Below are positions 1 to 8,127 of a DNA stretch of 64,000 nucleotides, piece after piece. Origin of the DNA: Pseudomonas huaxiensis (GTDB lineage Bacteria > Pseudomonadota > Gammaproteobacteria > Pseudomonadales > Pseudomonadaceae); the NCBI RefSeq assembly GCF_003231275.1, contig NZ_QKVL01000001.1, forward strand, positions 496,001 to 560,000. Reading direction: 5' to 3'. Each line of letters starts with the position of its first letter. Position 1 is the first letter of the stretch. The translations under genes and the position numbers were made by a program. The notes under the pieces are model-generated. The model searched no databases. It saw only the letters and a list, made by a program, of their open reading frames with translations, and had not been told where the DNA came from.

Positions 1-253
1 ACATCCTCGACACGTCTGCTTTTGTCGCCGGGCGACGTTTGGGGTTCTGCCAGTCGATGGGGGACGGGATGCCCATGGATTCCAAGCGGGTGATGTACCG
101 GTCAGTCGCAGCCTGGCGGACCTCCTCGCTGAAGGTCGTACTGGCCGCTGTGGGAAAGTCATCGACTGACTCGTGCCCGGCAGTTGTCTGGCCAAGCACG
201 GGCTCGATCGGCGCTACAGGGGCTTTGCCCAGCCATTTGCGGATCATCTGCAT
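1..253 (-). CDS. VirB4/TraC-type conjugation ATPase, N-terminus only
   Basis: Only the first 84 codons are in the window, reading leftward off the edge. The protein begins MIRKW after an ATG at 253 that overlaps the stop of the lipoprotein gene as TGATG, with a GGAGG box just upstream. In G-type ICE secretion operons the gene directly after the TIGR03751 lipoprotein is the large VirB4-like ATPase that powers pilus assembly and DNA transfer. The visible part is the variable N-terminal tail, so the identity rests on position, not on Walker motifs. An ATG at 247 is a possible alternative start. Confidence 0.7.
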   Translation of the reverse strand, partial: MQMIRKWLGKAPVAPIEPVLGQTTAGHESVDDFPTAASTTFSEEVRQAATDRYITRLESMGIPSPIDWQNPKRRPATKADVSRM

Positions 254-702
254 CAGTACTCCTCCGTCCGCTCGCCTGGCATGGCGTACTGCACCCGTTG
301 ATACATTGGGAACACCGTGGTGTAGCCCGGGACCGGTACCGGGTCCGTTCCAGCCAGGTGCGGGAACACGTACATCACCAGGTCAGGATTCGGCAGGCGC
401 TTGAACTGGCTGTAAATCTCGTTCTGGGGCGTGCGAGTGAAGGCGTCAGCACCTGCCTGTTGGCGAACCACCTGCGCCTCATCGAGCGGCCGACGAAGCT
501 CTTGGCGAGCATCCAGCAGCATTCTGCTGTTGGAGCTGCCAGAGCTCCCGCCAGACGTGCCGTGTTGCCAGACGTCCATCATGTTGCCTTCCCCGTGGGG
601 CAGCAGTTCGTCTTTGTCAGTCGTGCATCCGCCGAGAATGAGGGCGAGCACGAGCCAGGCCCCGGCCTGCAGGTGGGGCTTAGTCCAGGTTTGCGGATAC
701 AT
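253..702 (-). CDS. ICE conjugation lipoprotein (TIGR03751-like)
   Basis: This is a 149-residue protein with an N-terminal hydrophobic segment ending in the lipobox LGGC at about residues 23-26, so it should be a lipoprotein at the outer membrane. Gene order (VirB10-like gene upstream, VirB4-like gene downstream) and size fit the TIGR03751 family of G-type ICE operons, a likely VirB7-like pilotin or stabiliser of the outer-membrane core. The start overlaps the end of the upstream gene by 23 bases and the stop overlaps the next start, so it is translationally coupled. Confidence 0.8.
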   Translation of the reverse strand: MYPQTWTKPHLQAGAWLVLALILGGCTTDKDELLPHGEGNMMDVWQHGTSGGSSGSSNSRMLLDARQELRRPLDEAQVVRQQAGADAFTRTPQNEIYSQFKRLPNPDLVMYVFPHLAGTDPVPVPGYTTVFPMYQRVQYAMPGERTEEY

Positions 703-2179
703 GGTTGGCTCCGGCGTTGTAATCGACCTTGCGGCCTTTGATCTCGTAGTCGATGGCGAGTTGCTGGTCCAGATGCACGGCGACCTTTGCCCCGGGCTGG
801 ACGTACACGGCGGCGAATGCTTCGCCGTAGAGTTTGTTCATCCAGGAGCGGATGTCGCTGACCCCGCCGGTGAGGATGGCGCCCATGGCGGAGTTCCCCG
901 AGGAGCCCGTGGTCCCGAAGGATGTTCCGCCACTGCTGAAGGTCGTCGAGCTATTTTGCTCATCAGCCTTCAACAGTTTGGCGATGCCGGCGCCTGCGGC
1001 CGTCACCAGGGATTGGTTGGTCAAGTACTCCTTGGCGTTGGATCGGCGCTCGCCGGAGATGCAAGGGATTCCGTAGGAGTCGCTGATCCAGCCGAGTCCG
1101 CCCTGGATCGCAGGTTGCCCGTTCCCGTTACTGCTGTTCTGGTTGTTGTTCTGGCTGCCGTTGGCCTCCTCTGCTGGGGCAGGGAACGAACGGACCGTGC
1201 CGTCGGCGAACACGAAGGTCAGGCTCCGGACTTGCCCGCGCACGCAAGACAACGTCCAGTCGCCCGAGGCGGTACCGCTGGCGACTGCGCCGACGACGTC
1301 AGGAAGCTCGATGCCGTTTGCGGTTAGGTTGTCCGGGCCGATCAAGACCTTGAAGGGGAAGGGATCATTGACCGTCCCATCGATCGGTACGCGACCAATG
1401 AGCGCCGACATGGCCACCGACCCCATCAAGGTCGAGTTCTGAGGCAAGGTATAGGCTTTGCGCACTTGCTTGCGGGTATCCTGGCGAGATATCTCCGAAC
1501 CGACGTTTTGCGCCGTCGCGCTGAGAACGGTCTGACCTTTGTCCAGGGTGTTGCCAAAGCTGGTGGGAAAATTGAAACCGCTAGCCGCCTGGGCGGAGCC
1601 GGGCTGAAGTGGTTTACCGCTAGCGTCCACGGCAGTGGCATCGGTCGGCTCCACCCACACGAGGCCATCGGACTTCGCCCCCTTGTCGAAACCTGCGCCG
1701 TCACCAGGTTGCACGCCAAGCCCGATAGGCAGGTCTTGCCCAGCGGAATTGGGGTTCTGCGACAGGTTATCCAACTGACGCTGGACTTGGTCAAGTAGGC
1801 CCAGGCTCTGGTTTTTTACCTGCTCCTGCAGCTCGCCCTTCGCATCATTGAGCTTGCTGTCGACATTCTGATCTATGCGCGAGAGCCGGAGCTGGAGCTC
1901 TGCGTTCTGGTCCTTGAGTTCTTTGTTGTCGGTCAGCACCTTCGCGATCTGGTCTTTCACCTCTCGACTTTCAGCGACCACTGTGCGGAGAGTGTCGGCC
2001 GGGGTATCACCGTCCACCCCTAGCTTGCGCGCGGTGTCGCCGCCAATGATGATCGGCTCATCTTCAGGAGCCTTCACCTCTTCTTTTTTACTCCCGCCCT
2101 TGAACAGGATGATGAGCACGACGATCAGCACCGGAATGAGCAGGTACTTGAGGAGTGGATTACTTTTCAGACTGCCCAC
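680..2179 (-). CDS. TraB/VirB10-like conjugation scaffold (TIGR03752-like)
   Basis: The protein has about 499 residues. Near the N-terminus is one transmembrane helix (KYLLIPVLIVVLIILF), followed by a charged linker, a coiled coil at about residues 75-125 and a C-terminal beta-rich part, the layout of VirB10/TraB proteins that span the envelope and link the inner-membrane ATPases to the outer-membrane pore. I chose the GTG at 2179 because AGGAGGG lies 6 bases before it; a TTG at 2203 in frame has no comparable site. It overlaps the preceding VirB9/TraK-like gene by 20 bases. Confidence 0.85.
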   Translation of the reverse strand: MGSLKSNPLLKYLLIPVLIVVLIILFKGGSKKEEVKAPEDEPIIIGGDTARKLGVDGDTPADTLRTVVAESREVKDQIAKVLTDNKELKDQNAELQLRLSRIDQNVDSKLNDAKGELQEQVKNQSLGLLDQVQRQLDNLSQNPNSAGQDLPIGLGVQPGDGAGFDKGAKSDGLVWVEPTDATAVDASGKPLQPGSAQAASGFNFPTSFGNTLDKGQTVLSATAQNVGSEISRQDTRKQVRKAYTLPQNSTLMGSVAMSALIGRVPIDGTVNDPFPFKVLIGPDNLTANGIELPDVVGAVASGTASGDWTLSCVRGQVRSLTFVFADGTVRSFPAPAEEANGSQNNNQNSSNGNGQPAIQGGLGWISDSYGIPCISGERRSNAKEYLTNQSLVTAAGAGIAKLLKADEQNSSTTFSSGGTSFGTTGSSGNSAMGAILTGGVSDIRSWMNKLYGEAFAAVYVQPGAKVAVHLDQQLAIDYEIKGRKVDYNAGANHVSANLD

Positions 2180-3053
2180 GGCGCCCTCCTGCTTTCGGAT
2201 CAATTTGGCTGACCGAGGACGGCAGCAGAGCCTCTTTCAGCCCTTTGCCTTGGGTGACCAGGTAAAGCGTGGTGGTATCGCTGGCGTTTCCGCGAGCCCC
2301 AAGGTATGGGTGCTGGAATGTCGCTGTGGTGAAGTTACCCATCAGCTCTGTGGCATTCATCGTCAGCTGCTGGGCGCTCAGGTTCCTCAGCTTGACCGCA
2401 GTGACGTAACTGTTGTGCAGGCGCCAAGCCCCCAGGATTGATGCCTCCACCGGCAACACCGGCAACAAAGTGCTCAGATCCAGGGCCCGGTCAACACGCA
2501 CCTGGCTGATGCCGGCGACAGGCTCAACGGTCCGAAGTGGGGCGTACAGCATTTGTGCCGCATAGCGGGTCAGGACCACCGGCGCTGGAGTCTCATGGCG
2601 GGGTGCCGGCGGAACATCCTCTTCGTCCTCCGACGTCGCGGATCGCTTCGTCGAAGTTCGTGCGGAGGTGGTATCGCCGTAGTAGGTGGCAGGGGCCGCA
2701 CCGGCGACGATCTTGGCTGGCTCGAGCTTGGCTTGGCCCTCTGCCGCCGTTGTCGCGGCAATATCCACCAGCATGATCTCGCCGGTGGCCACGTTCTGCA
2801 GCTGGAGCCGGGTCGGTGGAATTTCTTGGCTGGCCAAGAGGTAGACCGCGCCACCGGTGCTCTGGATACGCAGCATGCCGACAAGCTGGGGAGGCATCCC
2901 TACGCGCACGTTTTGGTCGACGAACACAATGCGCTCTTGCCCGACAATCAGCGGGATTGCCATGGGAATACGGTCCCATCGCAGTAGCTCTACCGCTTTC
3001 ACATCGGAAACTGCGAAGAGGCCCAGAGCAAGGAGCCAGGCACGCAGATTCAT
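2160..3053 (-). CDS. TraK/VirB9-like conjugation protein (TIGR03749-like)
   Basis: The 297-residue protein has a clear signal peptide (LLALGLFAVSDVKA) and is predicted periplasmic or outer-membrane associated. It lies between the VirB8-like and VirB10-like genes, the position of TIGR03749 (DUF3438) proteins, which act as the TraK/VirB9-type partner of the secretion pore. The start is coupled to the upstream gene by an ATGA overlap. The region between about residues 135 and 160 is acidic and low-complexity. Confidence 0.8.
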   Translation of the reverse strand: MNLRAWLLALGLFAVSDVKAVELLRWDRIPMAIPLIVGQERIVFVDQNVRVGMPPQLVGMLRIQSTGGAVYLLASQEIPPTRLQLQNVATGEIMLVDIAATTAAEGQAKLEPAKIVAGAAPATYYGDTTSARTSTKRSATSEDEEDVPPAPRHETPAPVVLTRYAAQMLYAPLRTVEPVAGISQVRVDRALDLSTLLPVLPVEASILGAWRLHNSYVTAVKLRNLSAQQLTMNATELMGNFTTATFQHPYLGARGNASDTTTLYLVTQGKGLKEALLPSSVSQIDPKAGGRRGQSEK

Positions 3054-3700
3054 GGCTTCACCCCGGCGGCTTGCAGATCAACCTCGATTCGTTGCGGGTT
3101 GGAGGCGTAGCAGTTCCACATCAACCCGAACGGATTTTTCTCTGGGTTGACGTCGGCACGGACAATGGACAGTGGGTAGCGGGTCATGGCGCGCTTGACC
3201 CGCTCTCCGTTCACCGACTCGTCAGCGAGCAGATCCAGGTTGACTGTCCAATCGTTGATCCCGATTTCTTCTACACGCAGCACTCCTGGGTCGGTCAGCC
3301 CATGGCCCGGGATTTCCGAGACGTTCCGCTCACGGCGACGCAACTCACCGGCGTTACGGCGCATCTCGTAGTCTTTCTTCAAGTATTCCTTGCAACCAGG
3401 GGTAACGTAGGAGGCCAGGCGTTCGATGTTGTCCTGGTAGTCGTCGTCCCCATTCTTTTCCCAGCGCTGCATCTGCTGGAAGATATAGAACCCGAAGGCG
3501 TACACGTTCTCTGGCGGCACTTCCCACCATTTGCGAGTGCTGCCGGAGCGGAGGTCCGGCGGCACATGCACGGTCAGGTCTTCGGGGGCTTTATGCCAGC
3601 CGTAGAACGCAAAAAGACTGACTGCGCCCAGCACAATGACCGCGATTCGCAAGCTAAGGATGTGTGCCTGCTGAGCATCCACTCGTTTTCGAAAACTCAT
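3050..3700 (-). CDS. TraE/VirB8-like inner-membrane conjugation protein (TIGR03746-like)
   Basis: The protein has 216 residues: a short cytoplasmic N-terminus (MSFRKRVDAQQAHILSLRI), one transmembrane helix at about residues 17-37 and a periplasmic domain, typical of TraE/VirB8 nucleation factors of the mating apparatus. The ATG at 3700 is preferred because it follows the upstream stop by 8 bases with an AGGG box; the frame stays open further upstream, inside the preceding gene. It ends in an ATGA overlap with the TraK-like gene. Confidence 0.8.
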   Translation of the reverse strand: MSFRKRVDAQQAHILSLRIAVIVLGAVSLFAFYGWHKAPEDLTVHVPPDLRSGSTRKWWEVPPENVYAFGFYIFQQMQRWEKNGDDDYQDNIERLASYVTPGCKEYLKKDYEMRRNAGELRRRERNVSEIPGHGLTDPGVLRVEEIGINDWTVNLDLLADESVNGERVKRAMTRYPLSIVRADVNPEKNPFGLMWNCYASNPQRIEVDLQAAGVKP

Positions 3701-3708
3701 GAAGATCC

Positions 3709-4092
3709 CTACTTTCCTGTACGACGGCATGTCCACGCACCCTTCCGGGTGACCAACTGTGGGCCACCGAGGAAGGGGAGGTGTTGAGCCTTGTAGAACT
3801 GGAGCTGGCGGTAAAACCATGTGTCCGGTCGGCCGCGCTTCATCTTCCTGAGGATTCGGCTTGCCACGGTCAAACCCAGAGCTCCACCTACAAGAGCGCA
3901 AGCGATGAAAAGAGCTGGGTTGCCGAACAAGAACGACACAGGGATGCCCAGAATCACTCCGCCCCCCCCACAAACACCGACCGTTCCCCACATTTCATCA
4001 GCAGTGAGGCCGCCCATGACGATGGGCTGCCTATTCAGGTTGTGGGGGAGAAAGTCGAGCGTTCCATCCTTCAGGTAAGTCGTCTCAGCCAT
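3709..4092 (-). CDS. Small TraL/VirB3-like membrane protein (TIGR03750/DUF3487-like)
   Basis: The 127-residue protein has two adjacent glycine-rich hydrophobic segments at about residues 38-78 and a basic C-terminal tail. Size, topology and position ahead of the VirB8-like gene fit the DUF3487 conjugation family. It is probably the VirB3/TraL-type inner-membrane partner of the VirB4 ATPase, though that functional match is inferred from topology. Confidence 0.75.
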   Translation of the reverse strand: MAETTYLKDGTLDFLPHNLNRQPIVMGGLTADEMWGTVGVCGGGGVILGIPVSFLFGNPALFIACALVGGALGLTVASRILRKMKRGRPDTWFYRQLQFYKAQHLPFLGGPQLVTRKGAWTCRRTGK

Positions 4093-4105
4093 GTTGCATC
4101 ACCAG

Positions 4106-4456
4106 TTAGAGGACGCCGGTAGCTTTGGTGACCATGAAGATGCCAACGCCGATCAGACAGATCCCGACAACGGCGGTGAGCCCCAGGTCTCGCCACTTTT
4201 TCTTGCCCTCATGGATATCGTGGTAAACGCCGTAGGCATGGGAGGCGACCCCCACCATCATGCCTCCGAGCAGAAACAGCCCGATAAGCATGAAACCGTC
4301 ATAACCGTAGTTCTGGATGGTTTGCAGCCAGCTCGTTCCCTCGCCGCGCGTGGGGGCTTGTGCTCCTGGTAAGGCGGCAGCGGCAATGACTGGGTGCAGA
4401 CCCATGATCAATGCGGCGGCGCCGGTGAGTGACTTGGTGATGGTGCGAATAGACAT
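4106..4456 (-). CDS. ICE conjugation membrane protein (TIGR03745/DUF2976-like)
   Basis: This is a 116-residue protein with an N-terminal hydrophobic export segment (to about residue 30) and two further hydrophobic helices at about 50-75 and 90-112. The order in the operon, following the TIGR03758 gene, fits TIGR03745. With its signal sequence plus two helices it resembles TrbC/VirB2 pilins, so it is a candidate conjugative pilus subunit, but no processing site can be proved here. Confidence 0.75.
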   Translation of the reverse strand: MSIRTITKSLTGAAALIMGLHPVIAAAALPGAQAPTRGEGTSWLQTIQNYGYDGFMLIGLFLLGGMMVGVASHAYGVYHDIHEGKKKWRDLGLTAVVGICLIGVGIFMVTKATGVL

Positions 4457-4471
4457 CGGTTAGCTCCTTGG

Positions 4472-4711
4472 CTAGCTGAGAACGAGTGTGGAGAGGATCA
4501 GCAGCAGGACGATGACCTTGACGGTCGACGCGGCTGCAATGTTTCTGTCAATGTTCTGGGTCGCCCAGCCCCGGTACATGCTGTACAGCGCCCAGGCCCC
4601 CCAGAGGGTCGACAGTGCGATGACGGCGCCTACGAACAGCACGTTGCTGGCCTGGGGGGTGATGCCGCTGGCAGCGTTGAAAGCTGCGACTTGAGTGCCG
4701 CTCATGCTCAT
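4472..4711 (-). CDS. Small two-helix conjugation protein (TIGR03758/DUF3262-like)
   Basis: The 79-residue protein contains two transmembrane helices, at about residues 22-45 and 60-78. The start overlaps the end of the RAQPRD gene (ATGA at 4708-4711). Length and place match the TIGR03758 family found only in G-type ICE operons. The exact role is unknown; it is another small pilin-like or inner-membrane component. Confidence 0.75.
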   Translation of the reverse strand: MSMSGTQVAAFNAASGITPQASNVLFVGAVIALSTLWGAWALYSMYRGWATQNIDRNIAAASTVKVIVLLLILSTLVLS

Positions 4712-5064
4712 GGCATCCGCCCGCCGGTGAGGGTGTATTTTCCCGCCAGTTCTGCCGGATCTCGTGGCTGTGCGCGACTTGGAGTCAGATACTCTTGTAG
4801 GCCCTGGCGAACGCGCTGGATATCGCCGGCCAGACGTTCATAGTCGAAGTAGTAGCGCTGGCCAGGTTCGCTGGCGATCGTGGCGCTGCGGCGGGCTGAG
4901 TCCTCCAGCGCGTTCAGCTGGCGGATCATCACCTCGATGTTGGCCTGTTCTGATGCACCGGCCGCCTGAGCGCTGGGTATTAGTGAAAAGCCGCCGCTGA
5001 CGCTGATCAGCGCGCCAAGCAGGATTCGGCGAGGAGATACAAGGAGGAGGAATGGCTTGTTCAC
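4708..5064 (-). CDS. RAQPRD-family ICE conjugation protein
   Basis: The protein of about 118 residues carries the diagnostic motif RAQPRDPAEL near its C-terminus, which names the TIGR01690 family. The N-terminus is a signal peptide (LLGALISVSGGFSLIPSAQA), so the product should be periplasmic. I take the GTG at 5064, which puts the signal peptide at the start; an ATG at 5130 would add 22 hydrophilic residues. This is the first gene of the left half of the operon, after the helicase interruption, so it probably has its own promoter in 5065-5298. Confidence 0.85.
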   Translation of the reverse strand: MNKPFLLLVSPRRILLGALISVSGGFSLIPSAQAAGASEQANIEVMIRQLNALEDSARRSATIASEPGQRYYFDYERLAGDIQRVRQGLQEYLTPSRAQPRDPAELAGKYTLTGGRMP

Positions 5065-5128
5065 GGCTGTGCTCTGGGACGACTGACTGTGGGTGTCAGA
5101 ATGCCGAGACCAGGTGGGGGGCCGCCTC

Positions 5129-5140
5129 AAGAAATACTTA
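5129..5140 (-). promoter_or_regulatory. Shared AT-rich motif upstream of a T4SS sub-operon
   Basis: On the minus strand the motif reads TAAGTATTTCTT, 65-76 bases before the RAQPRD start. A near-identical TAAGTATTTTCT sits 54-65 bases before the first gene of the right half of the operon (13196-13207). It may be a common promoter or binding site. Two copies are weak evidence. Confidence 0.25.
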
Positions 5141-5298
5141 TCTGGGGGCCGTAGAATTTTTTCTCGAGGCCAATCAGGCTTTGAAACCGTACAATTGACC
5201 TGTCTCGATAAGGCAGCTGCTCAGCCCAGTTGAGCCTGAGCCCACTGCATCGATCACGATGAGCCGGAGTCAAGCCAGGGAGTTGGTGTACTGGAATA

Positions 5299-5532
5299 TT
5301 GATCTGTGGGGAGTCGTATGCCGCAGCAAAAACTTATTCGCCGGCGTTTGATGCTTGGGTCTCTGACTTTCTCGGTGTCCGTTTCCGAGATGAGGGTTGC
5401 TACGATAAAGCGGTCCTGGCCGCTGAGCTGTTGCAGCACCGTCGGGCAGTTAGCTCGTCGGAGTTGATCGAGATGGTCAGAAGAGCCAATGCCATGCTGG
5501 CCCTTCTCCCTGGATTCGATCATGAAGGCTAG
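5299..5532 (+). CDS. Small conserved-looking protein, start uncertain
   Basis: About 70-77 residues containing the segment TYSPAFDAWVSDFLG and the helix SSELIEMVRRANAMLALLP look like a real soluble protein. No good ATG exists in this frame: the only upstream start is a TTG at 5299 without a strong ribosome site. An ATG at 5318 lies one base out of frame just before a run of five A, so either translation starts at TTG or a small frameshift has separated the ATG from the body. It is the only plus-strand gene inside the minus-strand transfer operon. Confidence 0.5.
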   Translation: MICGESYAAAKTYSPAFDAWVSDFLGVRFRDEGCYDKAVLAAELLQHRRAVSSSELIEMVRRANAMLALLPGFDHEG

Positions 5533-5544
5533 GCAGCGAATGGG

Positions 5545-5868
5545 TCAGGCTGGTGACTCGCCGTTCCTGGCCTCGCGCTTGAAGAAGAGCAGATATCCGA
5601 CCGGCATGGGAAAACCGTAGGACCAAGCCTGCGCATTTTGGTTGCCCACCTTGATCTCCCCTCGGCACACTGGCTCCGTGCTGACGAGTTCCCAGCCATC
5701 GGCGCCGAGCTCGAGCATCTTCGTCTGCAGCGGTTCGTCTTCGGACAGGAGAGTCCCAACATCGGGTTCCAACGTCTGCTCCGTGCTCTTGAAGATCCAT
5801 GCGCCGCTAGTCGTGTTCTTGAATGGGATAGCGACAAACTCAGCGCGGTGTTCGAATTTCTTGCTCAT
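5545..5868 (-). CDS. DUF4177-like small protein
   Basis: The 107-residue protein has the ADGWELVS segment followed by a C-terminal GYLLFFKR strand, the hallmark of DUF4177-type proteins. The function is unknown. It lies 18 bases after the UvrD-like helicase gene and is probably co-transcribed with it. This gene pair is foreign to the usual order of G-type transfer operons and looks like an insertion between the TIGR03747 and RAQPRD genes. Confidence 0.6.
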   Translation of the reverse strand: MSKKFEHRAEFVAIPFKNTTSGAWIFKSTEQTLEPDVGTLLSEDEPLQTKMLELGADGWELVSTEPVCRGEIKVGNQNAQAWSYGFPMPVGYLLFFKREARNGESPA

Positions 5869-5886
5869 GGTTCCTCCTTTATTTAA

Positions 5887-7356
5887 TCAGCCGCGCGCTT
5901 GACGTGCCCCGGGGGCGAGCGCGTCGACGTAGCGTTCCATAATGGACAGCACCAGACTGTTGATCGCCAAGATCTTCATCGCTCGGGTGACGGCCACATA
6001 TAGAAGGTTCAGCTCATCATCTCGTCGGCCTGGATCGATATCGGGTGAGAGCGGGTCTGACGTGAAGTCGTCGAAGAGACCGACAAAATCCCACTCCAGG
6101 CCTTTCGACTTGTGGGCAGAGGTCAGCGTGATAGTTGCGTCAAGCTCCTTATCCACCGTGCATGAGCGTAGAGCCAAGATTCGCTGGGGCAGATCCGGAT
6201 ACATGTTGATGATCTTGATCGAGCGGATCATCTCGCTGTCCTGGCTCACCTCGGCGATTTCTACGTACTGGGCATAGTCCCGGTAGTCACGGAGCAGTTT
6301 TTTGTTCTGGACCAGGTCGCACTGCTGTCGACTGAAATAGAACAGGTCCTCGAGGTCGCGCACGGAGTAGCTGTCGATGCCGCCAACCCAGTAGATCTTG
6401 GGTTTCTCGGTGACCAGGCACAGAGCGTTTTCAATCACCCCTATGACGGTCCGATGAATGTACGTCCTGTGCGGCAGTCCGGCCGGCAGCGCTTTCTTCA
6501 CCAATGTCTTCTCGCCCAGTCCCAGCAGCTTCCTGGTTTCTCCCTTGTAGGACAGGATGATGTTGGCGACATGGGCGACTGCCGGCCCAAACCTGAAGCT
6601 CTGGGTCAGGTAGTGCTTCTCAGCCCCAGCCATCCAGCTGGCATTGAGAGCATCTTCCGCCCCTCGAAAGCGATAGATCTGCTGATGACGATCACCCACT
6701 GCCACCTTGCGAATGCTCTGAATGCGCACAATGTCTGCGATCACGGGGTTTACGTCCTGCCCCTCATCGAGCAGAACACAGTCGAAGCGCTGGCTCAGAT
6801 CGGGTTTGCTCAGCTGGTACAGCTTCAGGTAACCGTCATGCGTGATCTGTACCGCAGTGTCCTGCAGGTCAGTCATTCGCTTCCAAATGCCCATCGCTGC
6901 TGCGAGCGCTTGCTTCAGGTAGCGCTCCTGGGCGGAGGTTAGCATCGGTCGATCACGGAACCGCGGAAAGTGGCAGCGTTCGATAAGATCGTCGGCGCTG
7001 GCCATGTAGTTGTTGAGGGTGGTCAGCACGTCCCTGACCAACTCCCAGTCCTGCGTATCAATCGCACGGGCGATGTCGGTCAGCCGCAGGTTGTTGGTCT
7101 GCTTATTGCTGAACTGTGTGCCATAGACGGCGTAGGCCAGGCCGTGTGCGGTTTTGTTCACTACGTTGCTCGGGAAGCGTCCCCGTGCGGCGATCTCCAC
7201 CGACTTGTTGTAGCAGAGATAGAGAATTCGCAGTCGGGAGTGATGTTGAGCGTATCCCACCAGTGTGGTGGTCTTTCCACTGCCGGCGCCGGCCTGGATG
7301 AGGAGTTTCGGAGCCTCCGACTGGATGATGGGCGACTGTTCGTGGGTCCATTGCAT
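5887..7356 (-). CDS. UvrD/Rep-type superfamily 1 helicase
   Basis: The 489-residue protein shows the SF1A motif set: Walker A QAGAGSGKTTTL at about 22-33, motif II LLDEGQD (DEGQ instead of the usual DEXQ), motif III GDRHQQIYRFRGA, motif V LTSAHKSKGLEW and motif VI LYVAVTRA. At this length it lacks most of the accessory subdomains of UvrD. The ATG at 7356 follows an AGGAAG box; a GTG at 7371 overlaps the upstream stop and is an alternative. It probably unwinds DNA, perhaps in transfer, repair or defence; its insertion in the transfer operon gives no firmer clue. Confidence 0.85.
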   Translation of the reverse strand: MQWTHEQSPIIQSEAPKLLIQAGAGSGKTTTLVGYAQHHSRLRILYLCYNKSVEIAARGRFPSNVVNKTAHGLAYAVYGTQFSNKQTNNLRLTDIARAIDTQDWELVRDVLTTLNNYMASADDLIERCHFPRFRDRPMLTSAQERYLKQALAAAMGIWKRMTDLQDTAVQITHDGYLKLYQLSKPDLSQRFDCVLLDEGQDVNPVIADIVRIQSIRKVAVGDRHQQIYRFRGAEDALNASWMAGAEKHYLTQSFRFGPAVAHVANIILSYKGETRKLLGLGEKTLVKKALPAGLPHRTYIHRTVIGVIENALCLVTEKPKIYWVGGIDSYSVRDLEDLFYFSRQQCDLVQNKKLLRDYRDYAQYVEIAEVSQDSEMIRSIKIINMYPDLPQRILALRSCTVDKELDATITLTSAHKSKGLEWDFVGLFDDFTSDPLSPDIDPGRRDDELNLLYVAVTRAMKILAINSLVLSIMERYVDALAPGARQARG

Positions 7357-7367
7357 TGTGCTCTTCC

Positions 7368-8117
7368 TCACAAATACTTCTTGAAGCTCGCGGCCGTGAT
7401 GCTCACGGACACACCGAGCAGGGCGGCGCAGGGGAGCAGCACCAGCATGGGACTGATGCTAATCGGGAGTGCCAAGTAGAAGGTCCAGGGGAAAATAGCC
7501 AACGGCATAATCGTTGCGCGGGCCTTGTGATAGAGGTAGCTGGATTCGCGACCTGCGCCGAATTTGCGCAGATCTCGGCGCACCAGTCCGTCGACCAGAC
7601 CCGTCAGTGCGGCCATGGCGAACAGCGGTATGGTCATCAGCAGCACGACCAAGCGGACGCAAAACACCAGAACGGTGAAGAGTGCCGCCAGCACATAGTT
7701 CTGGACCGTTGTGACGCTTTGCGCGGCCCAGTAACGCATGTCCAGCTCGTTGCGGGGCCCAGCGTGGGCGATCGACTCCATCCCCTGGACCCAGCTGAGC
7801 ATCCCGGTCTTCACGATCAGCCAGTCATAAGCTTCGGTGACCAGCCATGTCGCAGTGCGCCCCGGTTCTTGGACGATGGCACTGTGGACCAGGCCTTTGG
7901 ATAACCAGCTGACCTCGCTGACCAGCATTTGCTGACCGTGTCGCCATCCGGCTTCTGGCCAGAAGAGGTACAGGCATACCCAGTCGATCAAGATGGCGAC
8001 GAGCAGCGAGCCGAACATCACTCCGAGAAAGTTGAGCGGGAACCAGAAGATCTTGCTGAACAGCGATTCCTGTCGCTCCTGCTGCTGTTCGGCCTTCTTT
8101 GATACGTCGTCTGCCAT
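7368..8117 (-). CDS. ICE conjugation membrane protein (TIGR03747/DUF4400-like)
   Basis: This is a 249-residue integral membrane protein with hydrophobic helices at about residues 25-55, 140-190 and 215-245. It directly follows the TraD gene by 10 bases, the place of the TIGR03747 family in G-type ICEs. It is probably an inner-membrane partner of the coupling protein. Its stop overlaps a GTG start of the helicase gene. Confidence 0.8.
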   Translation of the reverse strand: MADDVSKKAEQQQERQESLFSKIFWFPLNFLGVMFGSLLVAILIDWVCLYLFWPEAGWRHGQQMLVSEVSWLSKGLVHSAIVQEPGRTATWLVTEAYDWLIVKTGMLSWVQGMESIAHAGPRNELDMRYWAAQSVTTVQNYVLAALFTVLVFCVRLVVLLMTIPLFAMAALTGLVDGLVRRDLRKFGAGRESSYLYHKARATIMPLAIFPWTFYLALPISISPMLVLLPCAALLGVSVSITAASFKKYL

Positions 8118-8127
8118 GGCCTACACC

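Noticed and set aside
431..1327. Long plus-strand open frame of 298 codons
   Set aside because: It lies opposite the VirB10-like and lipoprotein genes, has no ribosome site and a biased, low-quality composition. It is a shadow of the high-GC minus-strand genes.
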